A program made the position numbers and the translations under genes. A stretch of DNA of 64,000 nucleotides, taken from NCBI RefSeq assembly GCF_000410875.1, contig NZ_AROI01000020.1, positions 62,001-126,000 on the forward strand, written 5' to 3'. The notes beneath the pieces are model-generated. The model was not told the DNA's origin. It saw only the letters and a program-made list of their open reading frames with translations, and did no database searches. Origin of the DNA: Halopseudomonas pelagia CL-AP6. Its GTDB lineage: Bacteria; Pseudomonadota; Gammaproteobacteria; Pseudomonadales; Pseudomonadaceae. Positions 53,189 to 62,782 of this stretch are shown one piece after another (the first letter of the stretch is position 1; every line of letters starts with the position of its first letter).

Positions 53189-53256
53189 ATTCCCGCGAAG
53201 TCGGGAATCCATGTTCACCAGAGTTAGAATCCCGGCATTGAATGCTGGGATTCTAA
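53189..53256. repeat. Pair of palindromes between hslU and the DUF971 gene (REP-like)
   Basis: Two inverted repeats. ATTCCCG-N6-CGGGAAT is at 53189-53208, within the widespread REP-like context GTCATTCCCGCGAA. A longer one is at 53224-53256, beginning TTAGAATCCCGGCATT and ending with its near-exact complement. No T-run follows, so an mRNA-end or REP/BIME-like element is likelier than a classical terminator. Confidence 0.7.
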
Positions 53257-53283
53257 CGTCCAGCTTGCAGCTTATAGCTCGGT

Positions 53284-54624
53284 TTAAAGAATATACCGCG
53301 ACAGATCCTCATTCACCGCCAGCTCGCCCAAATGCTCGTCAACATAGGCAGCATCGATCTTCAGGGTTTCGCCATTCTGACTGCTGGCCAGGTCGCCAGC
53401 GCTGAAGGACACCTCTTCCAGCAGACGCTCCAATACCGTATGCAGGCGGCGCGCGCCGATGTTCTCGGTTTTCTCGTTGACCTGCCAGGCGATTTCCGCG
53501 AGGCGCTTGATGGCATCCGCGCCGAAGTCGATTTTTAACCCTTCGGTGTCCATCAACGCACGGTACTGCTCGGTCAGCGAGGCGTCCGGTTCGGTCAGAA
53601 TACGCTCGAAATCGCCAGGGGTCAGTGATTGCAGCTCGACGCGGATTGGCAGACGGCCCTGTAATTCCGGGATCAGATCCGAGGGTTTGGTCAGGTGGAA
53701 AGCGCCTGAGGCGATAAACAGAATATGGTCGGTTTTGATCATGCCGAACTTTGTATTGACCGTACAGCCCTCGATTAGCGGTAGCAGGTCACGTTGCACG
53801 CCTTCGCGCGAGACATCGGCACCGCCGCCGCTATTGGCGCGCTTGCTGACCTTGTCGATCTCGTCGAGAAAGACAATGCCGTTCTGCTCCACAGCGTGAA
53901 TAGCGCGGGCCTTGAGCTCTTCCTCGTTGACCATGCGCGCAGCTTCCTCATCACGTACCAGCTTTAGCGCATCCTTGACTTTCAATGTACGAGTCTTGCG
54001 CTTGTCCTTGCCGAAGTTGGAAAACATGCTCTGCAGCTGGCTGGTCATTTCCTCCATGCCCGGTGGGGCCATGATGTCCACGCCGACCGGTGCTTCGGCT
54101 ACTTCTATATCGATATCCTTGTCATCCAACTGACCTTCGCGCAGGCGCTTGCGAAACAGCTGGCGGGTGCTGCTATCTTCGCGGACCGGCTGGTCACCGG
54201 TGGCCGGCCTGGCGGGGGGGAGCAGAGCGTCGAGAATGCGCTCTTCGGCGGCATCTTCGGCGCGGTGGCCCATTTTCGCGATTTCCTGCTCGCGCAGCAT
54301 CTTGATAGCTGCATCCACCAGGTCGCGAATGATCGACTCGACGTCGCGCCCTACATAACCGACTTCGGTGAACTTGGTTGCTTCAATCTTGATAAAGGGC
54401 GCCTGGGCAAGTTTCGCCAGGCGCCGGGCGATTTCAGTCTTGCCGACACCGGTGGGGCCGATCATCAGAATATTCTTCGGCGTCACTTCAGCGCGCAGTG
54501 CCTCGGGCAATTGCTGGCGCCGCCAGCGGTTGCGCAGGGCAATGGCAACGGCGCGCTTGGCGTCTTGTTGGCCGATGATATGACGGTCCAGTTCGTGAAC
54601 AATTTCGCGGGGGGTCATGGACAT
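53284..54624 (-). CDS. hslU: HslU, ATPase subunit of the HslUV protease
   Basis: AAA+ unfoldase of 446 aa. The N-terminal [34 protein letters not shown], Walker [16 protein letters not shown], an I-domain insert (about 110-240), Walker [12 protein letters not shown] and the C-terminal EDLSRYIL tail that inserts into HslV are present. 21 bp after hslV; transcribed from the heat-shock-like promoter ahead of hslV. Confidence 0.98.
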   Translation of the reverse strand: MSMTPREIVHELDRHIIGQQDAKRAVAIALRNRWRRQQLPEALRAEVTPKNILMIGPTGVGKTEIARRLAKLAQAPFIKIEATKFTEVGYVGRDVESIIRDLVDAAIKMLREQEIAKMGHRAEDAAEERILDALLPPARPATGDQPVREDSSTRQLFRKRLREGQLDDKDIDIEVAEAPVGVDIMAPPGMEEMTSQLQSMFSNFGKDKRKTRTLKVKDALKLVRDEEAARMVNEEELKARAIHAVEQNGIVFLDEIDKVSKRANSGGGADVSREGVQRDLLPLIEGCTVNTKFGMIKTDHILFIASGAFHLTKPSDLIPELQGRLPIRVELQSLTPGDFERILTEPDASLTEQYRALMDTEGLKIDFGADAIKRLAEIAWQVNEKTENIGARRLHTVLERLLEEVSFSAGDLASSQNGETLKIDAAYVDEHLGELAVNEDLSRYIL

Positions 54625-54645
54625 GCTGGTGATGTTCTGGATGCC

Positions 54646-55176
54646 TCAGGGATTGGCGTCCAGCTCCTCGATTGTCTGGTTGTGGTTGGTGTAGATGCAG
54701 ATTTCACCGGCAATGTTCAGGCTGGTCTCGACGATCTCGCGCGCCGACAGATCGGTATGCCGTAATAGGGCCATAGCGGAGGCCTGGGCGAAGGGGCCGC
54801 CAGAGCCAATGGCGATCAGGCCTTCCTCCGGTTCGATCACATCGCCGTTGCCGGTAATGATTAGCGATGCATCCTTGTTAGCCACGGCCAGTAAGGCTTC
54901 CAGGCGTCGCAAGGCGCGATCGGTGCGCCAGTCTTTGGCCAGTTCCACGGCAGCGCGGACCAGATGGCCCTGGTGTTTTTCCAGCTGCGCCTCGAAGCGT
55001 TCGAACAGGGTAAAGGCGTCGGCGGTACCGCCAGCAAACCCGGCAATCACCTGGTCTTTGTACAGGCGGCGTACCTTGCGGGCATTGCCTTTCATGACGG
55101 TGTTGCCCAGGGAAACCTGGCCATCGCCGCCGATTACGACTTTGCCATTACGGCGTACGGAAACAATAGTGGTCAC
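54646..55176 (-). CDS. hslV: HslV, proteolytic subunit of HslUV, GTG start
   Basis: Proteasome-like peptidase of 176 aa. After removal of the initiator Met the N-terminal Thr of [24 protein letters not shown] is the nucleophile. [16 protein letters not shown] and [13 protein letters not shown] are conserved. The start must be GTG 55176, which puts Thr second and has AGGAG six bases upstream; the open frame continues upstream but a longer product could not expose the catalytic Thr. Confidence 0.98.
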   Translation of the reverse strand: MTTIVSVRRNGKVVIGGDGQVSLGNTVMKGNARKVRRLYKDQVIAGFAGGTADAFTLFERFEAQLEKHQGHLVRAAVELAKDWRTDRALRRLEALLAVANKDASLIITGNGDVIEPEEGLIAIGSGGPFAQASAMALLRHTDLSAREIVETSLNIAGEICIYTNHNQTIEELDANP

Positions 55177-55236
55177 GCGCAGCTCCTGATTGGCTGTAAC
55201 AAAGTGACCGGCTTGGTGCGCCGGCCCATGGTATTT

Positions 55237-55264
55237 ATCTGGGGGCGCTCCGGGGGATTTCAAG
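55237..55264 (-). promoter_or_regulatory. Sigma-32-type heat-shock promoter of hslVU
   Basis: On the minus strand CTTGAAA (55264-55258), a 13-bp spacer and CCCCAGAT (55244-55237) match the RpoH consensus CTTGAAA-N11-16-CCCCATNT with one mismatch. It lies 61 bp before the hslV start, fitting a heat-shock protease. Confidence 0.85.
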
Positions 55265-55343
55265 GCTTGGGTTGTGCGGGGCAATCAGGCGGCGGTTAAT
55301 CGGGGGGGGAATGAAGCAGCCTGCTACCGGCTGCCTCCGATGC

Positions 55344-55943
55344 TCAGGGCGTCGTGCGCTGCTGCAACAACAGGTTTTCGAAACCGTTGCCAGCCAGGGT
55401 AGTCTGCGCACTGCTTAATGTCGCGCGGTCCTGGAACGGGCCGACCTGTACGCGATACCAGATTTCGCCGCCATCGAGTCGGGCATTTTCCAGGTTCACA
55501 TCCAGCCCGAGCAGCAGGATCTGCGCGCGTACCCGATCGGCCTCTGCTCGCTGGCGAAAGGAGCCAGCCTGCAGATAGAAGCGCGTGCCGGAGGCAGCGG
55601 TAACGGCAGCGGGTTTCTGATCATCAACAGCTGGTTCAGGTTTGGCTGCGGTCTCAGGCACGCTGCTTTGCGGCACGATCACTTCGGACTCAGGCAGCAG
55701 AGTATAAAAGTCATAGCGCGGTTGTTCTGCGGCTTTACTGGGCGGCGGAGTGACCGCTGGAGGCGGCGGTGACTTGTCGCGCTGCACGGAGCCGCGCCCC
55801 GGCTCCAACTGAAACAGGAAGGTAACGAAGACGCCGATCGCGAGCCCGGCCACCAGCCATAGCCAGGCGGGTATGCTGCGCTTGGAGTTGGACTGTTGCC
55901 GGCTGGCGCCGCGCCGGGGGGCGGCCTTGCGTGCTTTTGCCAT
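55344..55943 (-). CDS. SPOR-domain membrane protein
   Basis: 199 aa: basic cytoplasmic N-terminus (KARKAAPRRGASRQQ), one membrane helix at about 27-46, Pro-rich periplasmic linker and a C-terminal SPOR domain (RFYLQAGSFRQRAEADRVRAQILLLG, WYRVQVGPFQDRATLSSAQTTLAG). SPOR domains bind denuded peptidoglycan at the septum, as in FtsN, and this protein has the FtsN-like layout next to argS and priA seen in many gammaproteobacteria. Five bp after argS. Confidence 0.92.
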   Translation of the reverse strand: MAKARKAAPRRGASRQQSNSKRSIPAWLWLVAGLAIGVFVTFLFQLEPGRGSVQRDKSPPPPAVTPPPSKAAEQPRYDFYTLLPESEVIVPQSSVPETAAKPEPAVDDQKPAAVTAASGTRFYLQAGSFRQRAEADRVRAQILLLGLDVNLENARLDGGEIWYRVQVGPFQDRATLSSAQTTLAGNGFENLLLQQRTTP

Positions 55944-55948
55944 ACTGC

Positions 55949-57694
55949 TTACATGCGCTCCAGAGTGTCGATGCCGAGCAGGGTAAGCCCCTGCCGCAGG
56001 GTGCGTCCAGTTAATGCCGCCAGACGCAGACGGCTATCCTTCTGTGCTGGCTGTTCGGCGGCCAGAATCGGACAGAGTTCGTAAAAGCTGGAGAAGCGTC
56101 CCGCCAGTTCGTAAAGATAGTGGCAGAGTACATGTGGGGTGCCCTCGCGCGCGACGTACTCGAGTGTCTGGGCAAACTGCGCCAAATGCGCGGCTAACTC
56201 GACTTCGGCTGGCTGCTCCAATTGCATCGGCCCCAGATCCTCGATGCTGGTCATGCTGCGTTCCAGTTTGCGGAACACGCTGGCCACGCGAGTATAGGCG
56301 TACATCAGATAGGGCGCAGTGTTGCCTTCAAAGCTGAGCATCAATTCAAAGTTGAAGTTGTAGTCGCTGCTGCGATGCTTGGAGAGGTCGGCATATTTAA
56401 CCGCGCCAATACCGACCGCATGGGCGATCTGGCGGAGTTCGCTGGCGTCCAGCTCGGGGTTTTTCTGCGACACCAGTTGGTGAGCCCGCTCTTCGGCCTC
56501 ATCCAGCAGGTCAACCAGCTTTACTGTGCCGCCATCGCGGGTTTTGAAAGGTTTGCCGTCGGCGCCGTTCATGGTGCCAAAGCCCATGTGCTCCAACTGC
56601 ATACTGTCTGGAACGAATCCGGCCAGCCGCGCTACCGCGAACACCTGCTGGAAGTGCAGGGCCTGGCGCTGATCAACGAAGTAGAGCACGCGGTCGGCAT
56701 GCAGCTGCTCATGGCGGTAACGCATGGCCGCTAGATCGCTGGTAGCGTACAGGTAACCACCGCCAGCCTTCTGAATGATTACCGGCAGAGGATTGCCCTC
56801 GGCGTTCTTGAAGTCATCGAGGAATACGCAACGGGCGCCCTGGCTTTCCGTCAACAAGCCTTTGGCCTGCAAGGCATCGACGATGCTCGCCAGTTTGTCG
56901 TTGTAGGCGCTTTCGCCGCGCACATCGGCGGGGGTCAGGCTGACGCCGAGGCGGTCATAAACTGCCTGGCAATGCCCCAATGAAATCCGGTTGAAGCGTT
57001 CCCAGAGTGCCAGACAGGCGGTATCGCCAGCCTGCAGCTGCACCACCCGCTCGCGGGCGCGGTCGGCAAACTCGGGGCTTTGATCAAAGCGCTGTTTGGC
57101 CTGGCGATAGAAGTTTTCCAGGTCTGCCAGCTCGGCTTCAGCGTCGACGCTTTGTTCTTCCAGATAGGCCAGCAGCATGCCGAACTGGGTGCCCCAGTCA
57201 CCCACGTGATTTTGCCGCACCACTTTATGCCCCAGGTGCTCTAATACCCGCACCACGGCATCGCCGATGATGGTCGAGCGCAGGTGGCCAACGTGCATTT
57301 CCTTGGCCAGATTGGGCGAGGAATAGTCGACCACGACTTTCTGTTGCGGCTGGGCCAGGGCGATGGCCAGGCGCGGATCGGTCAGCGCTCGGTCCAGATT
57401 GGCTGCGAGCCACTGGCGATTCTGAAAGAAGTTGATAAACCCCGGGCCGGCGATGGTTACATCAGAGACGGCTTCATGTTCAGGCAGCGCAGCGATCAAT
57501 TGCTCGGCCAGGTCACGTGGCTTCATACGCGCGGCTTTGGCCAGGGTCATGGCCAGGTTGCTGGCAAAATCGCCATGGGCCTTATCACGGGCGATCTCCA
57601 CCTGAATGGACGGCTGAATGTCGTCAGGCAGTACGCCCTGGCTTTGAAGGCTGCTGACCGCGCTGGCCAGCAATTGGCTGAGAAGGTTTTTCAT
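55949..57694 (-). CDS. argS: Arginyl-tRNA synthetase
   Basis: Class I synthetase of 581 aa. The HIGH-equivalent is in [21 protein letters not shown], with the N-terminal additional domain ([16 protein letters not shown]) before it and the C-terminal anticodon-binding DALR domain ([16 protein letters not shown] to [11 protein letters not shown]). The MSK-like loop common to other class I enzymes is not evident, as is usual for ArgS. The ATG at 57694 is chosen by homology; a TTG at 57715 would add seven residues. Confidence 0.98.
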   Translation of the reverse strand: MKNLLSQLLASAVSSLQSQGVLPDDIQPSIQVEIARDKAHGDFASNLAMTLAKAARMKPRDLAEQLIAALPEHEAVSDVTIAGPGFINFFQNRQWLAANLDRALTDPRLAIALAQPQQKVVVDYSSPNLAKEMHVGHLRSTIIGDAVVRVLEHLGHKVVRQNHVGDWGTQFGMLLAYLEEQSVDAEAELADLENFYRQAKQRFDQSPEFADRARERVVQLQAGDTACLALWERFNRISLGHCQAVYDRLGVSLTPADVRGESAYNDKLASIVDALQAKGLLTESQGARCVFLDDFKNAEGNPLPVIIQKAGGGYLYATSDLAAMRYRHEQLHADRVLYFVDQRQALHFQQVFAVARLAGFVPDSMQLEHMGFGTMNGADGKPFKTRDGGTVKLVDLLDEAEERAHQLVSQKNPELDASELRQIAHAVGIGAVKYADLSKHRSSDYNFNFELMLSFEGNTAPYLMYAYTRVASVFRKLERSMTSIEDLGPMQLEQPAEVELAAHLAQFAQTLEYVAREGTPHVLCHYLYELAGRFSSFYELCPILAAEQPAQKDSRLRLAALTGRTLRQGLTLLGIDTLERM

Positions 57695-57774
57695 GGTCGG
57701 GGATTCATCCGGCAAGTGCCTGTGGAAAACCCGCCATTATCCGCATTAAGTGCGCGGTTGCCAAATAGAGAGCG

Positions 57775-59988
57775 TTAAAACATGTCCAGCGGGTCGACAT
57801 CGATTGACCAGCGCACCTTGCGCCCCAGCGGGTGGCTCTCCAGTTGAGGCAGCCAATGATGCAGCAATTGATGCAAGGTCGAACGCTGGCTGGCCTGTAC
57901 CAGCAGTTGTGCGCGGTAGCGCCCGGCCCGGCGCTCCATGGGTGAAGGCACGGGGCCGAGCATGTCCAGCGTCAGCCCGAGCTGATCGCTCAGGTTTTCT
58001 GCCAGCGTGCAGGCCGACTCGAGAAATTCATTGGCTATGCTGGCGTTGTTAGCCTCGGCGCGCAGCAGAGCAATAAAGCTGAAGGGCGGTAGTCCAGCCT
58101 TGCCACGGGCATCCAGCTCCAGTTCGGCAATCGCGCCATAGCCCTGTTCGGTCAGGTTGATCAGCAAGGGATGCTCAGCCATGTGTGTCTGGATCAGCAC
58201 CTGGCCGGGCTTCTCGGCGCGCCCTGCGCGCCCGGCCACCTGGGTGATCAGTTGCGACATCCGCTCAGGCCCGCGGAAATCGGCGGAAAATAGCCCGCCG
58301 TCGGCATCCAGAATGGCCACCAACGTCACATCCGGGAAATGATGCCCCTTGGCCAGCATCTGGGTGCCGACCAGCAGGCACGGAGCGCCGCTCTGGATGC
58401 GCTTGAGCATGCCTTGCATGGCCTCCTTGCGGGCCATGCTTTCGCGGTCGATGCGTAACACCGGAAAATCCGGGAAGCACTGTGCCAGATGCTCTTCGGT
58501 ACGCTCGGTGCCGGCACCCAGTAGACGCAAATCATGGCCCAGGCATTTCGGGCACTCACGTTCCTGCGGGCGTTGGGTATCGCAATGATGGCAATGCAGA
58601 CGTGGCGGATTCTGGTGCACAGTCATGCGCGCATCGCAGCGAGTGCACTCGGCGATCCAGCCGCAATCGTGGCACATCAGCGTTGGTGCAAAGCCGCGTC
58701 GATTGATAAATACCAGCACCTGATTGCCCTGTTTAAGGTGCTCGCCAATCGCCTCGATCATCGGCCGACACAGCCCGCCCTCAAGCTTGCGGCTGCGGAT
58801 ATCGATGCAGCGAAAGCCGGGTGGTTTGGCATTACCAGCGCGTTCGGTCAAGCGCAGATGCTCATAGCGACCGCGCCGTACGTTGTACAGGCTTTCCAGC
58901 GATGGCGTTGCCGAGCCGAGAATGATCGGCGTGTTTTCCAGGTGCGCGCGGTATACAGCCAGATCGCGAGCGTTGTAACGCAGGCCCTCCTGCTGCTTGA
59001 AGGACAGGTCGTGCTCTTCATCAACGATGATCAAGCCGGGTCGCGCCAGCGGAGTGAAAATCGCCGAACGGGTGCCGATGATGATGCCGGCTTCACCATC
59101 TCTCGCGGCGACCCAGGCATCCAGCCGCTCGCGGTCATTCAGGCCGGAATGTAAAATCACCACCGGGATGCTGAAGCGTTTCTGGAAGCGTTCCATGGTC
59201 TGTGGCGTCAGGCCGATCTCAGGGATCAGTACTAGCGCCTGCCGTCCGGCCACCAGGCAGCGCTCGATCGCCTGCAGGTAGACCTCGGTCTTGCCGCTGC
59301 CAGTCACGCCATCCAGCAGCCAGGTAACGAAACCGCCTTTGCCGGCGATGGCGTCTAATGCGGCCTGCTGCTCGGCGTTGGCCTTCAGCGGAATGTCGCT
59401 TAATAAAGGCAGCGGTTCGGCCGTGTGGTGTGGTGATTGATGGATGCGCTGGGCCAGGCCCTTGCGCTCCAGCGCTTCCAGGCTGTCGCGGGTCAGGCCC
59501 CATTGGCTGATCAGTGCATGGGATAAACCATGCGGATGTTTGGCCAGCACCTGCACCGCCTGCTTCTGTTTGGCCGCGCGGCTGACTGCGGGGTGTTCCG
59601 GATAGGCGCCGGGCAGCAGTTGCCAAAGCAGGTCCTGACGGGCGATAGCCGGTTCACCCTGACGTAATAGCGTCGGCAGGGCGCAGCCGAGGGTGTCGCC
59701 CAGGCCGTGCTGGTAATAGCTGGCTGTCCAGCGAATCAGTTGCCACAGGGTGTCGGGCAGCAAAGGTTGCAGATCAATCAGCTCCAGCGCCCGTTTCAGC
59801 TTGGCCGCAGGCACCTCGGTGGTGTCGCTGAGCCCGGCAATCACGCCGACCATCTGCCGCTGCCCGAAGGGTACGCGTACGCGCAGGCCGACACACAAAT
59901 CCTCCACCCGCACGCCGGCTGGACTGCGATAGTCGAACAGGCGACGCAGGGGCGAGGGCAGGGCAACCTGCAGTATGGGTCCGGACAC
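57775..59988 (-). CDS. priA: PriA, primosomal replication restart helicase
   Basis: 737-aa DNA helicase that reloads the replisome at stalled forks. The N-terminal 3' DNA-binding domain (LFDYRSPAGVRVEDLCVGLRVRVPFGQR) is followed by Walker A GVTGSGKTEVYLQAIE, the DEEH box IIVDEEHD and a zinc-binding insert with paired cysteines (CHDCGWIAECTRC ... CHHCDTQRPQERECPKC). Helicase motifs V and VI are in GTQMLAKGHHFPDV and QVAGRAGRA. Divergent from rpmE. Confidence 0.98.
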   Translation of the reverse strand: MSGPILQVALPSPLRRLFDYRSPAGVRVEDLCVGLRVRVPFGQRQMVGVIAGLSDTTEVPAAKLKRALELIDLQPLLPDTLWQLIRWTASYYQHGLGDTLGCALPTLLRQGEPAIARQDLLWQLLPGAYPEHPAVSRAAKQKQAVQVLAKHPHGLSHALISQWGLTRDSLEALERKGLAQRIHQSPHHTAEPLPLLSDIPLKANAEQQAALDAIAGKGGFVTWLLDGVTGSGKTEVYLQAIERCLVAGRQALVLIPEIGLTPQTMERFQKRFSIPVVILHSGLNDRERLDAWVAARDGEAGIIIGTRSAIFTPLARPGLIIVDEEHDLSFKQQEGLRYNARDLAVYRAHLENTPIILGSATPSLESLYNVRRGRYEHLRLTERAGNAKPPGFRCIDIRSRKLEGGLCRPMIEAIGEHLKQGNQVLVFINRRGFAPTLMCHDCGWIAECTRCDARMTVHQNPPRLHCHHCDTQRPQERECPKCLGHDLRLLGAGTERTEEHLAQCFPDFPVLRIDRESMARKEAMQGMLKRIQSGAPCLLVGTQMLAKGHHFPDVTLVAILDADGGLFSADFRGPERMSQLITQVAGRAGRAEKPGQVLIQTHMAEHPLLINLTEQGYGAIAELELDARGKAGLPPFSFIALLRAEANNASIANEFLESACTLAENLSDQLGLTLDMLGPVPSPMERRAGRYRAQLLVQASQRSTLHQLLHHWLPQLESHPLGRKVRWSIDVDPLDMF

Positions 59989-60072
59989 GCGTGGCTTCCT
60001 GTTGCTAAGGCTGTTGGTACGGCCCTGTTAATGTCGCGCCATGGTAGCATTCCCATCCATTGTGCATGAGAC

Positions 60073-60100
60073 TTGCGTCCCGCGCGGATTCTGGTATTAT
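60073..60100 (+). promoter_or_regulatory. Probable sigma-70 promoter of rpmE
   Basis: TTGCGT (60073-60078), 16-bp spacer and TATTAT (60095-60100), about 114 bp before the rpmE ATG, in the priA-rpmE divergent region. Confidence 0.45.
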
Positions 60101-60213
60101 CGCCGGCCTATTTATGGCCCCTGCGCATTCCGCGCTGGCGCCAAGCACACCACCATAGCGTGCGGTGCCTGATCAGGTTGATCTGGTGGCGGCACACACA
60201 AAGAGGATTCACC

Positions 60214-60426
60214 ATGAAAGCTGATTTGCACCCTGCGTACCAGGAAATCGAAGCCACCTGCAGCTGCGGTAACGTGATCAAGACCCGTTCCACGCTGAAA
60301 AGCGGTATTCACCTGGACGTGTGCTCCGAGTGCCACCCGTTCTACACCGGCAAGCAGAAGATGCTGGACACTGGCGGCCGTATCGAGCGCTTCAAGCAGC
60401 GTTTCGGCGCTGTCAGCAGCAAGTAA
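60214..60426 (+). CDS. rpmE: Ribosomal protein bL31 (zinc-binding form)
   Basis: 70-aa 50S protein of the C+ type: Cys 16, 18, 37 and 40 ([15 protein letters not shown]) form the zinc site. The zinc-free paralogue used under zinc starvation is not in this window. AGAGGA is close upstream of the ATG at 60214. A strong terminator follows at 60474, inside the next reading frame. Confidence 0.98.
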   Translation: MKADLHPAYQEIEATCSCGNVIKTRSTLKSGIHLDVCSECHPFYTGKQKMLDTGGRIERFKQRFGAVSSK

Positions 60427-60452
60427 GACCCATGCCAGGCCTCGCGCAAGTG

Positions 60453-61247
60453 ATGGCCGCAGTGCAAGGCAAGAAAAAGGCGCTCCTCACGGGCGCCTTT
60501 TTTATTGCCTGCCTGTTGGCTCCGCCGTTGCACGCCGAGGTGTGTCAGGCGCCTGGACCGGGCCAGGCGGTAACCAGCCACCGGGTAATTGATGGCGATA
60601 CCTTGGAGCTGAGTGACCAGCGGCGGGTGCGCCTGATTGGCGTAGATACGCCGGAGATCGGTCGAGCGGGCGAGCCGTCGCAACCTTTCGCTCAAGCGGC
60701 AAAAAAACGGATGCAACAACTGGCGCGGCAACCCGGCTTACGCCTGCATCTGGGTGAGCAGCAGCAGGATCGCTACGGCCGGACGCTGGCGCACCTGTAT
60801 GGGCCGGGTGGGCAGAATATCGAAGCGCAACTGCTCAGCGAAGGGTTGGGCTTTGCCCTGGCGATACCGCCCAACACTGCGCTGATCGAGTGCCACATGG
60901 CGGCGGAGCGTCAGGCCCGCAAAGCACGCCGCGGGCTATGGCGGGACTCGCCGGTGCAAAGTGCTGCCGGGGTCAATTCGGGTGGCTTTGCTCTGGTCAA
61001 GGGTCAGGTTGTGTCCGCCAATGAAGCGGGAGGCTATCTCTGGCTCGAGCTGGATGGTCCGTTGGTATTGCGCATTGCCCAGGATGAGCGCAGATTATTT
61101 GCTGCAGGCCCGCCCGCGTCCTGGAAGGGCCGGCAGTTGCAAGCTCGCGGATGGGTGATTGACCGGCGCGGGCACCGCAGTCTCAAGCCTGGCCACAAGC
61201 CCTTCATGTTGCCACTGCGTCATCCCTCAATGCTGGAGATACAATGA
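60453..61247 (+). CDS. Secreted thermonuclease-family (SNase-like) nuclease
   Basis: 264 aa. A basic N-region and hydrophobic core (KKKALLTGAFFIACLLAPPLHA) form a signal peptide. The SNase domain has HRVIDGDTLELSDQRRVRLIGVDTPEIG, then QDRYGRTLAHLYGPGGQNIEAQLLSEGLGFA, with the usual metal-site Asp and catalytic Arg/Glu pattern. The extra C-terminal domain (VKGQVVSANEAGGYLWLELDGPLVLRI) is of unknown role. Starts at 60432 or 60453 are both possible and neither has a good ribosome site. The signal peptide is encoded by the rpmE terminator hairpin. Its stop overlaps the next start by 4 bp. Confidence 0.9.
   Translation: MAAVQGKKKALLTGAFFIACLLAPPLHAEVCQAPGPGQAVTSHRVIDGDTLELSDQRRVRLIGVDTPEIGRAGEPSQPFAQAAKKRMQQLARQPGLRLHLGEQQQDRYGRTLAHLYGPGGQNIEAQLLSEGLGFALAIPPNTALIECHMAAERQARKARRGLWRDSPVQSAAGVNSGGFALVKGQVVSANEAGGYLWLELDGPLVLRIAQDERRLFAAGPPASWKGRQLQARGWVIDRRGHRSLKPGHKPFMLPLRHPSMLEIQ
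60474..60503 (+). terminator. Intrinsic terminator of rpmE embedded in the nuclease reading frame
   Basis: A 10-bp stem (AAAAAGGCGC / GCGCCTTTTT) with a 9-nt loop and a run of six T, 48 bp after the rpmE stop. It is in frame within the nuclease signal-peptide codons. Confidence 0.85.
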
Positions 61248-62686
61248 TCACACGCCATCTGCTCGTACTGGTGCTGGCGGGCTCGGTGCTCGGCGGCTGC
61301 GCGGCTAATCCGGTGACTGGCAAGCAGGACTTTGTGATGATGTCCGAAGCGCAGGAGATGGCGCTGGGGCGTCAGGCGAGCGAGCAGATCGCGCAGCAGA
61401 TGAGTATGCTAAAAGACCCCAAGCTGCAGGCCTATGTGCAGCGCATCGGCGAGCAACTGGCGAATAAAAGCCATCGAAGCAACATTCCTTACCAGTTCAA
61501 GGTGGTCGATTCCGCCGACATCAATGCCTTTGCGCTACCGGGCGGGCATGTCTATATCAACCGTGGATTGCTGATTTATCTCAATTCCGAGGCGCAGATG
61601 GCGGCAGTACTGGGCCATGAAATCGGCCATGTGACTGCCCGGCATGGTGTTCGGCAGCAAAGTATGGCCATGGGAACCGGCCTGATTGGTCAGTTGATCA
61701 CCATTGGTACCGGCATGTCGGCGGCGGGCGACCTGAGCAATATGCTGGGTACCGCCATGGTCCGCGGCTATGGCCGTGATATGGAGTTGGAGGCTGACGG
61801 CCTGGGCGCCGAGTATCTCGCCCGCACCGGCTACCGTCCAGAAGCTGTTCTGGACGTTATAGGTGCGCTGAAAAATCAGGACACCTATTCCAAGCAGCAG
61901 GCCCAAGCCCAGGGCAAGCAGGTAGAAAGCTATCACGGTCTGTTCGCCACCCACCCGACCCACGATCAGCGCTTACAGCAAGTCGTCGCTCAGGCCGCAA
62001 GCCTGTCAACCGGCGCCACCCAGCGCGTCGGCAGGGACGATTATCTGAACATGCTCGACGGCATGATCTATGGCGACAGCCCGGAACAAGGGGTCATCCG
62101 CGGTCAGCGGTTCCTGCATACTGATCTGAATATGGTGCTGGACTACCCCAAGAGCTGGGTGATTATCAATCGTCCCGATGTGTTGCTCGCACATACCCCG
62201 GACGAACAGGGGTTTATCGCGCTGACCATGGAAAGCCTCAGCAATAACAACCTCAGCGCTGAGGAGTTGCTGCGCAGTCGTGTGGGCAAGCAGCGTCTAA
62301 CCCAGGACCAGGCGTTTAGCGGCACTGGATACAAGGGCTTTATGGCGACTATCCCAGGGGACAATGCGCGACGCGTGGCGGCGATACTGCGGGGTGATCA
62401 AGTTTTCTTGTTTATCGGCGCGTTCCGTGGCCGTGGGCCGCTGGAGCTGTACGACGAGCAATTCGTCCAGACCATCCGCAGCTTCCGGCCCCTGACCGCG
62501 GCGGACAAAAAGAACGCCGAGCCATTGCGGATCAGGCTGGTACGGGCGCGTCAAGGCGATACCTACGCTAAACTGGCCAAGGGCAGTCCCTTGGGCGCTG
62601 AGGCCGAAGCTCGCCTGCGTTTGCTCAATGCCCAGTGGCCCGAAGGCCAGCCTCAGGCCGGCCAGTGGCTCAAAGTTGTAAGATAA
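61244..62686 (+). CDS. M48-family metalloprotease lipoprotein (BepA/LoiP-like)
   Basis: 480-aa periplasmic or outer-membrane-attached zinc protease. Lipobox LGGC ends at Cys 19. HEIGH is at residues 125-129 and the third zinc ligand Glu 183 is in MELEADGLGAEY. After the protease domain come about 220 more residues with no TPR pattern but an RLVRARQGDTYAKLAKGSPLGAEAEARL tail that resembles a LysM-like or peptidoglycan-binding end. Relatives do outer-membrane protein quality control. The start overlaps the nuclease stop by 4 bp (ATGA). Confidence 0.93.
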   Translation: MITRHLLVLVLAGSVLGGCAANPVTGKQDFVMMSEAQEMALGRQASEQIAQQMSMLKDPKLQAYVQRIGEQLANKSHRSNIPYQFKVVDSADINAFALPGGHVYINRGLLIYLNSEAQMAAVLGHEIGHVTARHGVRQQSMAMGTGLIGQLITIGTGMSAAGDLSNMLGTAMVRGYGRDMELEADGLGAEYLARTGYRPEAVLDVIGALKNQDTYSKQQAQAQGKQVESYHGLFATHPTHDQRLQQVVAQAASLSTGATQRVGRDDYLNMLDGMIYGDSPEQGVIRGQRFLHTDLNMVLDYPKSWVIINRPDVLLAHTPDEQGFIALTMESLSNNNLSAEELLRSRVGKQRLTQDQAFSGTGYKGFMATIPGDNARRVAAILRGDQVFLFIGAFRGRGPLELYDEQFVQTIRSFRPLTAADKKNAEPLRIRLVRARQGDTYAKLAKGSPLGAEAEARLRLLNAQWPEGQPQAGQWLKVVR

Positions 62687-62715
62687 TGTCCTTGACATTG
62701 ATCTTATGAATGATC

Positions 62716-62744
62716 TTGTTCGTATTGGCGCTTTTCTGTATTCT
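62716..62744 (+). promoter_or_regulatory. Probable sigma-70 promoter of maeB
   Basis: TTGTTC (62716-62721), 17-bp spacer and TATTCT (62739-62744), 38 bp before the maeB ATG. Confidence 0.55.
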
Positions 62745-62782
62745 CACTCGCCCGCACAAGCAACTTGACCGGAAAACTGAAT

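Noticed and set aside
55177-55284. Long N-terminal extension of HslV
   Set aside because: HslV needs Thr exposed directly after the initiator Met; GTG 55176 with AGGAG satisfies this.
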